DNA of 64,000 bases from Closterium sp. Naga37s-1 (taxonomy: Eukaryota; Streptophyta; Zygnematophyceae; Desmidiales; Closteriaceae), in contig CANJKZ010000142.1 of NCBI GenBank assembly GCA_947471745.1, forward strand, positions 4,332,501-4,396,500. The letters run 5' to 3'. Positions within the stretch are counted from its first letter, which is position 1. Every line of letters starts with the position of its first letter. The notes below the pieces were generated by a model. It saw only the letters and a program-made list of their open reading frames with translations. It was not told where the DNA came from and did no database searches. A program made the translations under genes and the position numbers. Positions 11,521 to 21,700 of this stretch are shown here, piece by piece.

Positions 11521-14500
11521 TGTGTGCGTGCGTGCGTGCGTGCGTGCGTGCGTGTGTGTGTGTGTGTGTGCACTGCCGTGGCCAGGCTCTGATGCTGCGG
11601 GACATGTCGCCCCATGACGTGACGCGCAACGTGTACGCTCTCGTCGACGTGCTGTTGCACCACGTGCAGGTGAGTCACGCCCGTGACAACCGAACCGAAC
11701 CGAACCGCCCGTGATTCAAACTACCACACCCATGCCTGCTGATAGAGTAGAGCAGATTTCCTTGCTCGATCCATCCGTTTTCCGCTCGCTTCGGTTCATC
11801 AATCCCCGCCCCCCACCCGTCCCACCGGCAGGTGCAAGTGAAGCAGCGCACGCAGCTGAAGCAAATCCTCCTAGCGGCCTCCGCAGCGCTAGCAGACTGG
11901 ATCTTCGTGAAGGAGCTCCTCCCCGCCGACATAGTCCTTCTAGCCCTCGCAGACCGCGACGACGGGTCCCCGAACAGCCTGCGGCTGGTGGTGGGTCTGC
12001 TGATGGACCGGCCTGAGCTGCAGAAGCGCGTGGCGGCGTACTGTGAGGCGCGCGGGCAGCAGGAGCACTGGACCGAGGTCGGGCCCTTCACCACGGTCAC
12101 TCCGCTGGAAGCGCTCGGGAGCAACCTCATGGGGAATGATAAGTGAGTGGGGGACGGGGTGGGGTAACTTCATTCCTGTCCTCCATCAATCCCTTCTATT
12201 ACCCAGCTCCGCCCGACCGCTGTCCCCCCTCCATCTCTCCTCTTCTCCTTCCCCTTCCCCCTACCCCCGCTCCACCCGTCCCCCTCCCCCTTCCGCCATC
12301 CCCGTGCAGGCAGCCAGTGTTCTTTGACCACATGGTGCTGCGGGTGGTGCCCCTCAACCTCGTCCATTCAGTGCCCTCCTTCCCTATGCATCCCTCTGAC
12401 CTTCCCCGTTCCCCCTCCGCCCCTTCCCCTGTTTCCCCCCTCCCCCTTCCCCCATCCCCGTGCAGGCAGCCAGTGTTCTTTGACCACATGGTGCTGCAGG
12501 TGGTGCCGGTGGTGGATTCTGAGGCGCCTCAGAACTCCATCCCTTTGTTCCCTCTCCTTCCCCCGTTCCCCTTTCCCTTCTCCCCGCTCCCCCCTCCCCC
12601 ACCCCCATATCCTTCCCCCGTGCAGGCAGCCAGTGTTCTTTGACCACATGGTGCTGCGGATGGTGCCAGTGGTGGCGCTGATAGTGCATCGCCTCATCGA
12701 GAACGATGCCATGGAGACGGCCGACCGCCTGCTCGCGCTCTACAACTCGCCGCACAAGCACCTGCTCACGTACCACCCGTCGCGCTTTGCGTTTGTGCGC
12801 GACACGCTCGCGTACTTCTACCCCGCGCTGCCCAACCAGCTCGTCATTCAGCTGCTCAGCATCCTCGACCTCACCAGGGTGTGTGGGAACGTGCTGCAGT
12901 TGGGTGCGTGGAACTTTGTGAGCGTGCGTGGGTTGGGGTTGTTCCCGCTTGTGCCAGCCACGAGTGCAGTATGTGCATCTCTCTCTTTCTCGACCGCTCG
13001 AGTCTTCACATTACACAGCTGCTTCTGCTTGAAAACCGAACCATCCTCGTTCTTCCCGCAAGCCATAACACAGCACCCTCTCGTGTCCCACACTCAGTCT
13101 ACCTCTCCACTCCTTCCTATCCATCCCAACCCCCCAATACTCTTCTAACCTTCGCCCTCTGACCCACACACCACCCATCACACCCTCACAGATCCCCTTT
13201 GCAGAGGCTTTTCTCAGGCAGATGGACCCCTCGCTCTCCTCCGCCGTCGACCTGCCTCCTCTCTCCTACTTCCTCCGCCTCCTCGAAACCCTCTGCCAGC
13301 ACATCATACCCTCTCTCCCCGCCCCTCTCCCCGCCGCCTCCGCCCCCTCCCCTTTCGCGCCCCTCTCCCCTTTAGACTATTTCCACTCCATCTCCTCTCC
13401 TCCTCCTGCGCCTCCATTCCAACCCGTGCAAATCCCAGGGCTCGGGTCCTTCTCTCCTTCCTCCTTCTCCCTCTCGTCACCGCTCCCAACCGCTCTCACT
13501 CTCCGATCACCGCCTTTCTACGAGCACTTAGACACGGGGGGGTTTGCCCAGCTGGTGCTGGAAACAGCAGTACTAGAAATCCTCTCTCTCCCTCTGCCCC
13601 CGCCTCGCAACTCCCCTGTGGAGATTCTCCGTGCGTTGCTTGCTGCTGCGGCCTTCCCTCCTCTCCATCCCAATGCGGTCGAAGCTTCTGCTGCTGCTGC
13701 AGCTGCTGCAGCTGCTGCTTCTGCTGCTTCTGCTGCTGCCGCTGCGGCTGCTGCGGCAACTGGGGATGCAGGCGGGAGGGGGGGTGGAGGAGGGGTGAGG
13801 GTGGGCGAGGGCGATGGGGCAGCAGGGGGGACGGATCCGATGATGGTGGATGGAGCAGAAATGATGGATGATATGAAAGAGGTTACGGTGTTACCACCTC
13901 GGGAGATGTGGCCGCTCCTGCCTCAAGCCCTAGGGCTGCTACTGGCAAATCTACCACCTATATTCCAGTCCACCCTTTACACTGTCGTTGCTCAGAAGGT
14001 CATTGAGTTCCTGCCTGCCGCTGCTGCCAATGCCCCTCCTGCTCCGCCCACCTCTGCTGCTGCTGCTCCAGGCGATGCTTCTGGTGCTGTTGCTTCTGGA
14101 GCTGGTTCTATGGGCTCTGCTGCAGCTGCTGGTGCTGCAGCTGTGGCTGCTGCAGGTGGTGTGGGAGGAGACGGTGGTTTATCCGGGTCAGGGGTGAATG
14201 GAGAGGGAGAGGATGGGGAGGAGGGAGAGGAGGAGGATGGTGGCGAGGATCATGAGGGGGAGGTGGAGGATGATGTGGGAGCAGGGTCTCGGCTCGTGGA
14301 CATGCTTCTCATGGACCCCTCATGGGCTATTGGCAACGCCACCTGCACTGAGCTCAGTAAGCTTCTCCCTTGATCTACCTCAACATCTTGTGTGGTTCCA
14401 CCTCCCTCCCCCTTCCTTCCTTCACGCCCACCTCACACACCCCCCTCCCCATTACACGTATGCTCTTATCTTCGTGCTCCTGGTCATGCTGTTGTGGGAT

Positions 14501-15895
14501 TGATGCAGCCTGGCAAATCCTCCCCTTCGCTGCCTGGTTTCCCTCATGCCCTCCCCCGCGCTGCTTGTCATGTCGTGTGCAGGCATCTGGACGGCAGCAG
14601 TGCATGCGATGATGTACGCACTGCCATTCGATCGCATAGAGGGCACCCACGCACTGCTCGTGCTGCAGCGCCCCATCCGCTCCCCCGCCCACCTGCGCCT
14701 CGTCTTCCGCCTCGTTGCTCCCATCCTGCCCCGCACGCCCATCTCCAAGTCTCTCTTTGCCAAGGTGAGGCGATTCTGTAGGCACCTCAATACCCTCATC
14801 CTGCCACGCGTGCGGCATATCTCCGTCAATCCCCTCTTTGCCAAGGTAACCCTTGGGACGGTGTTATTGCCATGCTGCATGTGCTACTATGCTGCATGTG
14901 TGATGGCCCCACCTCTCACTCCCCCCCTTCCTTTCCCTCCCACCCCCTTCCGGCTCCCTTCGCCCCTCTCCCTGCCGGTCCCCACCAGACGATAGCGCTG
15001 CTGTTTTCAGCGATAGCAGACGTGTTTGGAGTGAACTCATCACCGCAAGTGACAGGCCCAGCCTCGTCCATCACAGATATCATCGACTTTATGTGAGTCT
15101 CACACCCTGCCTCTCCCCACTTTTACGGTAGCCCTAGTATGTTTCAAAGACAGCCTAAAATACCCGCCTGAAATACCCACCTAAGTGCCCTGCCTAAAAT
15201 ACTCGCGTGTCCTGTCATCCCCACGCGACATAACCCACCCCAGGCACCATGTGCTGCTGCTGGAAGGGGGCATGCCCACGCTGGCAAACCGGCGGCCCAA
15301 GCCAGAGACGCTACAGCTGTGCTCCAAGGCCGTGGAGCGCCTGCGAGAGGATGTGCGCGTGCCCTTCCGCCACCTCTGCATCGATCCCTCGCTCTCCGTC
15401 TATGCTGCTACTCATCCCAAGCTCACTCGCTCCGCTGCTGCTGCAGCTGCGGCGGCAGCGGCTGCTGCGGGTGCTGCTGGTGCTGGTGCTACTGGTGGTG
15501 GTGGTGGTGCTGCTGGCATTGTGATGGTTCCGAGCGGTAGTATTGGTGGTATTGCTACTGCTTCTACTGTGACTGCTGCTGCTGCTGCTGCTGCTCCTAC
15601 TGTTGGTGCTCCGAATGTCACTGCCGGTGTGCCGCTTGGTGCTGCTACTACTCCCCGCTCTGCTTCAGTCACTGCACCTGGCTCTGCCGCTCCCAACACT
15701 GGCATGGCAGGGGGAGCAGGAGGAGGGGCAGGGATGAGAGGGGGGCACGGAGGGATGGGGATGGGAGGAGCAAGTGCAGTGATGGGGGGGCAAGGAGGCA
15801 TGAGAGGGGGTGCGATGGGAATGAATCCAAACAGTGCTGCGGCTGGTGGCGGAGGGCTCAGTTTGCCTGGGCAGGGATTGTACATGTCAAAATAG
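1904..15895 (+). CDS. MED23: Mediator complex subunit 23 (MED23), 22 exons
   Basis: MED23 is a tail-module subunit of the nuclear Mediator complex, which links transcription factors to RNA polymerase II. Exons: 1904-1987, 2312-2355, 2564-2696, 3046-3123, 3390-4733, 5061-5730, 5986-6251, 6421-6640, 7135-7253, 7484-7624, 7800-7937, 8806-8900, 9679-9841, 10371-10619, 11006-11182, 11586-11669, 11832-12142, 12626-12878, 13192-14356, 14583-14764, 14989-15092, 15244-15895. They total 6,672 nt (2,223 aa) and every phase closes. Family-like stretches include LPQSDQFPLEF (exon 3), GFVDFVDFVNRC and NHVTWLIAQVFRLD (exon 7), SETLNRVMVLNLAITMKTRG (exon 14), HLLTYHPSRFAFVRDTLAYF (exon 18) and DIIDF/HHVLLLEGG (exons 21-22). 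The protein is longer than the roughly 1,600-residue land-plant form because of Ala/Gly-rich inserts in exons 5, 6, 19 and 22. Intron 4 needs a GC donor at 3124. Several introns hold partial exon copies and minisatellites. Exons 1-2 are the least certain; the identity is secure. Confidence 0.93.
2007..2110 (+). repeat. 18-bp tandem repeat in MED23 intron 1
   Basis: About five to six copies of a unit near GTATGAGCGGTCACGATC begin just after the exon 1 donor. The unit end and start form a near-palindrome around GATC. The copies raise spurious Arg/Ser- or Ile/Val-rich frames on both strands. Confidence 0.85.
2985..3035. repeat. (GT)n microsatellite at the MED23 intron 3 acceptor
   Basis: An uninterrupted GT run of about 20 repeats ends 10 bases before the exon 4 acceptor and takes the place of a normal polypyrimidine tract. 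On the opposite strand it is (CA)n. Confidence 0.9.
6722..6804 (+). repeat. Partial copy of MED23 exon 8 in intron 8
   Basis: This copies the last ~73 bases of exon 8 plus its donor (original 6568-6648). About 8 of 80 bases differ and most coding differences are synonymous, so the peptide ARLADYKQQGKALDEFWRKV is nearly unchanged. It also ends in a GTGAGC donor. Joining it after exon 8 would break the frame, so it is probably a silent copy. The sequence just before it, TTTTTTTGGCGCC, resembles the left half of the palindrome found at other such copies. Confidence 0.8.
7938..8325 (+). repeat. 21-bp minisatellite in MED23 intron 11
   Basis: About 18 copies of a 21-bp unit, roughly CCCTCCCTCTGGTAACCGCTG, begin at the intron donor. 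The first copies alternate CCGCTG and CCTCTG; the last two have CCTTCC. Each unit contains GGTAACC, a donor-like string. Because 21 is a multiple of three the array is open in several frames on both strands, but those frames have no independent support. Confidence 0.92.
8638..8752 (+). repeat. Partial copy of intron end and start of MED23 exon 12
   Basis: A unit of about 119 bp is duplicated. Its polypyrimidine tract and acceptor are followed by an exon-like stretch (8687-8731) matching the start of exon 12 (8806 onward). The copy has a stop where the real exon reads Leu (TAG for TTG), so it cannot replace exon 12. An imperfect palindrome, CTTTTTGAG...CACAAAAG, follows at 8732-8752, between copy and original. 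Confidence 0.8.
9842..10140 (+). repeat. (GGTGT)n and related G/T repeat in MED23 intron 13
   Basis: A long run of GGTGT with GGTGC interruptions starts at the exon 13 donor, then decays into GTGCTGTGCTGTG-type repeats to about 10140. No gene lies in it; frames such as CGVVWCGVVW are translations of the repeat. Confidence 0.85.
11438..11572 (+). repeat. (GT)n / (CGTG)n repeat in MED23 intron 15
   Basis: A compound simple repeat starts as GT, becomes CGTG for about 25 units and returns to GT, ending just before the exon 16 acceptor. As at exon 4, a GT-rich repeat lies close to a 3' splice site. Confidence 0.9.
12305..12534 (+). repeat. Two extra copies of the start of MED23 exon 18 in intron 17
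   Basis: The sequence TGCAG plus the first ~40 bases of exon 18 (encoding QPVFFDHMVL) occurs three times, at 12305, 12461 and 12621, spaced 156 and 160 bp. Only the third continues into the conserved MED23 sequence. The second copy is followed at once by the perfect 18-bp palindrome TTCTGAGGCGCCTCAGAA (12517-12534). The C/T-rich intron tract is part of the duplicated unit. Confidence 0.88.
14765..14846 (+). repeat. Partial copy of the 3' end of MED23 exon 20 plus linker
   Basis: The last ~50 bases of exon 20, ending CTCTTTGCCAAG and a donor (14716-14764), recur at about 14793-14846 with more divergence. Between them is TGAGGCG...GGCACCTCA, an imperfect inverted repeat with a short loop. Both copies end in a usable donor (GTGAGG and GTAACC). 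Family length and the downstream phase favour the first. Confidence 0.7.
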
Positions 15896-17198
15896 CAACG
15901 GTCAGTGGTGCTGGTGTATGTTGCAGCTTGCAGCTTGCAACTTCGAGTTTCTCTTGGAGCCATTTTTGTTACCGGTATAAATTGGCGTATTTTTCAACCG
16001 TAGCTAGATATTGAGGTATTTCACAATTGTTATGATATCCCCTTTGGGAGAAATACACACAGTACAAAATTATTAATACTAAACTATAGTATATTTTTTA
16101 TTAGAGGTTTCTTCATTGGAACAAAAGCAGAAATTTTAGGTACTCAACCGCTCTGGCTCTGTTTCACAGGCAGACGGGCCCAGTGCGGAAAAGGAAACAC
16201 CCAACTCGTGGTTTTTTCTGCTTTGCCTCGTCACTGGCGGAAACCACGAGGCAGCGAGGGAGGGCGGGCGCACGCAGCGAGCATGGCGGCACCTAGAAAT
16301 GAGCGGAGGCTGGTGCGGAAGGAACTGAGCGGGGGAGGAAGGGTTGCGATGTTTTTCGAACATGGTGACGACAGATCGTTCAGCCAGGCACTCCGCCCCA
16401 GCCTAGCGACAGGCTCGAAAAAACCTAGCGACATGATATCACGCTAGTCTGATTGCGACCTAGCCTCCATGTCACTTCTCACTCCACCCATGGTTTCTCC
16501 ATGTCACTTGTCACTTGTCAGCTGGATCTGACGGCCGTCAATTCTGCCACATGTTGTCAGGAGGAGTCATGCATGTCAATGCGTCGAATGCTGCGACGAC
16601 TGGATCCGAATAGCTTTCCCTCCATAGCGCGCCGTGAAGGCGATGTCGCCGCGCGCATCTTCTAGGGTTCGCCGTTTTATTGCATTGACGTGCGGCATCG
16701 ACCTCTCTTCGCGAGGGCCCCACGCCTTCAGCCCTTCGCCTCGCCCCTGTCGCATTCGGCGCCATGCTCAGCTCGAATTTACTGACCTGAGTCAGTCAAA
16801 ACTCTTCTCAAAGAAATTCCTCTTCCGCTGCCCGGCTCACTCCTGCTTCTCCTCCATTGCTCTGGACTTATCCATGCGCCCTGCCCTCCCAAGCCTCCAC
16901 CCTCGCCCATCTCACCGTCATTCTGCCTTTTCTGGGATACGTCACTCCGTGTACGATCAAATCTGACCTTTGAGTAAGTTGGGCTCGCTTTGACGTCCCG
17001 ATCGGGTTGCACCCATCAAAGTCGATGGCCAATAAGGGCAATCAACCGCTGCGTGTGGCCCATGAGCGGGTTAGGGACGATTTTTGTTGGGCATCGCTCA
17101 TCTGCAGGCCCTAAACCCTGCGTGTGGCTCATCATGTTTTTGTTGTGTATTGTTGTAATTGTGTCTAACCATTACCTAAATGCTGTGAATGCAGGATT
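15896..17198. other. Intergenic / possible 5' exon region of the next gene
   Basis: 15896-16140 is AT-rich and fits the MED23 3' UTR. 16140-16980 is GC-rich with CpG, consistent with a promoter for the gene starting at 17199. A possible donor (GTAAGT near 16973) and the acceptor at 17193-17194 suggest an intron in the 5' leader, but I could not define the first exon. Confidence 0.4.
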
Positions 17199-18186
17199 AT
17201 GGAGAGAGAATCTCTGGACAAATATTCCTTCGCAAAGTCTCGCTTCAAACAAGAAAGGCATGACTACTTGAATAGCCCACATGCTGACATTCTGGATTCG
17301 GCGGAAGTAGCAATTTTTTCTGCACTGCAGCTCTATCTTGATTCCGGTGGTCGACCAAATCTTGAAATGTAAGTTTTTCATGAGTGAGACGAAAGCCTGA
17401 ATTGGATTGATTACATTTCGCTTCTAATTCTACTGATATTTCACGTTTTTTCCTGTTATTATTTCCCTTCCCTTTTTTTTAGAGACTGGGAGACTGTTGC
17501 TGCAACGATTCCAGCATCTGTTCAAGCAGCTTTTGATAAGTCGAAACTAGTTGACGCAGTTGCTGCTCGATATAAGATACTGGTGGTAAGGGTACGTTCT
17601 TGGCTCGTGTCTAGCTTCGGGCCAAGTTGCCTGGTGTCAGACCCCTCCAGGAACGTCTGACACAAGTCGAAAAAAATCCCTCATGCCCGTCAATTTCACC
17701 CGTGTCAAGCAGCTTGGCCCGAAGCTAGACACCAGCCAAGAACGTACCCTCAGTCATATTGCTTAATCTATAAGAAGATGCCGTTGTCGCGGGTTAGAGG
17801 TAGGAGGTGAGAGGCAGTAGGTGAGAGGTTGTTGGTGAGAGGCTGTGGGTGAGTAGCTGCAAGTGAGTAGCTGCTGGTGAGTAGGTGCGGGTGCGTAGCT
17901 GCTGGTGAGTAGCCTGTGCCTGGGATGCTTTCACTTACAAACCCCCCCCCCCGCCCACACACATCCCTTTTGACAATTCCCATTGCCCACGCACACCTCT
18001 TCGACTCACCCTCTCTCTTCTCTCTCCCATCCTGATGTGTTTCACCCTCCCTATATTGCTGTCCAGGAAGAGGAGGAGGCAATGGCAACAATTTCAGCCA
18101 TTGAAGCAGAAGCAGATTTAGCAAAGGACCACATGATGAATGTGAAGAAGCTTACAAAGAAGCTACGCAATATATGCAGGTCCTAG
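17199..18186 (+). CDS. Small unrecognised protein, three exons
   Basis: I do not recognise this gene. Exons 17199-17368, 17483-17585 and 18067-18186 join in phase through GT-AG introns to give 130 residues. The start is the first ATG, four bases after an acceptor, so a further upstream exon is possible. The first half looks helical (YSFAKSRFKQERHDYLNSPH, then DSAEVAIFSALQLYLDSGG); the end is a charged helix, EEEEAMATISAIEAEADLAK followed by NVKKLTKKLRNICR, and could form a coiled coil. Codon use is AT-richer than in its neighbours. A stop (TAG, 18184) ends the frame, but the same frame stays open for another 46 codons to 18327. Function unknown; coding status is likely because three exons agree in phase. 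Confidence 0.6.
17589..17750. mobile_element. Small inverted-repeat element in intron 2
   Basis: Arms of about 42 bp, left starting AGGGTACGTTCTTGGCT at 17589 and right ending in the complement at 17750, are about 95% identical as inverted repeats. The element starts three bases after the intron donor and its right edge is followed by CAG. I see no target-site duplication. A short non-autonomous DNA transposon is likely. Confidence 0.7.
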
Positions 18187-18771
18187 AACCTCAAGACAGG
18201 AGGTGTGGCCGCTGCTTTAGAAGGTGTGGCAGCAGCAGCTGCTGCAGCAACACGTTCCTGTGCACCAGCAGCGGCACCAGCAGCGGCACCAGCACCGGCA
18301 CCAGCACCATCAGAGAAAGCGCCCTAATTTGCACATTCCCGTGCTGCATCCTCCTATGCAGAGCACCTTCAGCTGCATATGAGGAACTTTGTTCGGTTTG
18401 TTTTTTATCCTGCTCTCTGTCCAATGTTTGGTTGCCCACTCCTTACATACGGTATCAGCCCTTCGTTTCATCAATGTATATAGAAAGTAGAGGATTCAAT
18501 TCAAACGCACACCGAACTAATCTAGTCTTGTGAGACTACTGGGTAGTTTGGCGCCCGTAAGAAACGCCGTGAGGCAAAAACATCGCACCAGGAATGTGGC
18601 ATGGCAGTCAGGCAGCTTCCTATCCATTGTAGTAGTGATATGTGCAATGATGGTACCGTAATAGTACTAAGAAGCGCAATCATGTACATTGTACAGCATG
18701 TTGGGCTACTTCTGTAAAACCTATCCATAGCAACACCTAGTCTGTGTAGCTGCAGGGGACATGGAGCAGTT
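18187..18771. other. Convergent 3' regions of two genes
   Basis: This lies between the stops of the small + strand gene and the - strand trigger-factor gene. 18187-18327 is an Ala/Pro-coding continuation in the frame of the upstream gene, beyond its TAG. The rest is AT-richer with no recognised feature and presumably holds both 3' UTRs. Confidence 0.5.
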
Positions 18772-21700
18772 CTAGTCAGTGTAAGTGATGTCTGCCTGGC
18801 TCCTTAGGAATGCTGGCACCTGATCAAAAGGGATACCCTCCAGCCGAGACACCTGCAGCACACCACCAAGCAAGCAGGCAAGGGAAGGGAGGCAGCCACG
18901 GAGGGGGGTGCAGAGAGGAAAAGACACATTCGCATGTGTAGAGAGAGGAGTGGAATGAGGAATGAGTGGTGTGGGGGATATTGCCTCACACTGGTGACTT
19001 GAAAACCCACTATCTGCACTTGCTAACTTCAGACTCGTTTACTGACTGGACTCATGTGACTGATATTTGACCCGCTCCGCTTCCCTGCCTCACCTCCTCC
19101 TGCACCACATTCCACTTAAAGTCCTGCAGAGATTCATTTTAGAGGCACCTAAAGAATAACCTTGACTCCTTTGACTGACTAGACTCATATGTGACTCTGT
19201 GCTAAGAGTCTCTCCCCCCGGCCTCACCTCCTCCTGCACCACGTTCCACTTGAAGTCCTGCAGAGACTTCTCCCCGAACTTGGCCCATGTCACACTCGCT
19301 GCCACCTGCACACGATACATGGGAAGGCGAGAAGGAAGGGGGGAGGGTATGGGCATGGGGAAGGAAGATGGGATACAGAAGCACACTATAGTCTAGAAAA
19401 CGATGGTGCAGTGCAGTGCAGAATGGTAGCCTGCAGGTCCCACGATAACTTCTCGCGTTCTTCCCTAAGTGTTACGAGCGTTAGCCAGCCTTGCACCCAG
19501 CATCGCGTTCCAGCATTGAAGTCATCGCATAAGCAGTCTTAGCCTGCCTAATCCGCATGCCATAGACAGGAACACCCAAGCCATATGCAACCCATCCTGA
19601 AAACAGGAGGCGGAGCGGAGCACGCGCGAGGGTGGGCTGAAACAGTAGGATGGGCTGAATGAACACAGGACAAGAGCTGACCTGCCCAACGTCTGCATCA
19701 ATCCGAGGACTCCAAGAGCACGGCTTCACTGTACTCCCTTCTGGGAATTCGCAAAAGTGAAGTATGGAGTGGGTAGGGGGAGAGGGCTGACTGGCTGACC
19801 TTCTCAACGTCTGCATCAGAGGAGTCCATGAGCGCGGCTTTGATCTGTGCGTCCAGCACCTCGTTGCTCTTGCGCTCCTCCACTGCCAGCAGCTGCTGCT
19901 CTATCTCCGCCCTGCTCGATGCACACGCGCAGGTAGGCAGGAGTGTAGGGGTGCACATCAGCAATGCACGGACGAGCATGTGAGTCGACTCAAAAGCATG
20001 TGTTGGGACGTATGGCAGTGCAGAGTGTGTGGTGCAGAGAGTGTGGAGTAGAGAGTGTGGAGCAGAGCAGAGAGTGCAGTGCAGAGAGCGTGGAGCAGAG
20101 AGCGTGGAGCAGAGAGCGTGGAGCACACAGAATTTATGGCCGGTACTGACCGCTGCACGTCAACCGGCCTGGGGTCCTTCTCAATCTCCTTCTTGATGCC
20201 AATCTCCTTCACTGTCACTGTGAACTGCGCCCTGCCGGTGCACACAGAGAGAGGGAAGAGAGGCAACGTGCAAGGAAAAAAGACAGAGAGAGGAGACAAA
20301 GGGAAGATGAAGGGGGAGAGGAGAGGAGAGGAAGAAAGACAGGTGGTGATGAGAAGCAGATGTGGGAGGATGAGGGCAGGCAGGGCAAAAGACAGCATGC
20401 TGAAAAAGGTGCTGCTGATGCGAACGCATGATCATCATTCATCACGAATGGCTGTGCAGAGAGCAGGCTGCAGTGCCGAGAGCAGAGTGAAGTGCAGGGT
20501 AGAGCACAGATTATTGCGGAGGATGAAGCGCAGTGAGGAGGGGAATCCCAGAGGATGAGGTGGGGGGAGCAGTGAGCACGCACTTGACGTTGGCGAGGGC
20601 CTTGGCCTTGTAGTCCGCTGGGAAGGTCAGCACAAACGACTTGGTCTCCTCCTGCCACACCACACCACACCACGCCATGCCACACCATGCCACACCATGC
20701 CACACCATGCCACACCGTGCATGCAACCATGTATCCACAGGGACGGCAAGATGGACACGTGGGATGAAGAATGAAGGTTGAGAGGTGACGACGGGTGACA
20801 ATGGGTGATGGGAATAGCGGGGAATCGGTAGAGAGAGAGGTCGTTGCAAGAGGGGTGGATGAGAGGGGTGGATGAAGTGAGAAGGGAAGGCGAGTAATTG
20901 AGAGACAGCTGTTGACACCTCTGAACCGATGAGTGTCTGCAGCCGTCGCCCTCACCTCTCTTACCCTGCCCCCACCTCTTTGACCCATCCCCCCCCCACC
21001 AGCAACTCCGTACGCTGGCCCTCCCCCTTCCCGCCCTGCCCGCTCCCACTCTCTCGCGTTCCTGCCCCATGCCCACCCTCTTTCCCCTGACCTGCCCAGT
21101 CCCACGGCTGCATACACCTGTCCCAAGCCCACCCTCCGCGCACCTGCCCCATGCCCACCATCCGCGCACCTGCCCCATGCGCACCCCTTGCGCACACCCC
21201 TTGCGCACCCCTTGCGCACCTGCCCCATGCGCACCACCCCTCAACGCACCTGCCCCATGCCCTGCTTGACGATCTGCTCGACGAACGTCTTCCACGGCTC
21301 GTCGTCGCGCGCCGCCAGGTGCAGCTCGTACCCCGCCGCCTTGGTGCCCTTCACCAGCTGCCCCGCCTGCGGCCCGTCCGCGTACTTGCCCTCGAAGTTG
21401 ATCTTCACCTGCTCGCACCCACGTGGGCGATCAGGGGAAAAAACACGTGGGCAATCAGGAGAGGGACCACGCGGGCAATCAGGGGAAACAACCACGTGGG
21501 CAATCAGGGGGGACAACCACGTGGGAAACTATGTAGACGGTGATCCTATGCGAAGGACATGTTCGTGCTGGGTGCTGATGAGAACGGGGCAGCTTCGGGG
21601 CTTGTGGAACGGGGAGAGGGGAGACGAAAGAAGCAGATTATCCTAGTTTGCCCGTAACAAGAGGCCAGCGTAGGTCAAGATTCGGCCAGCTGCAGCACGC

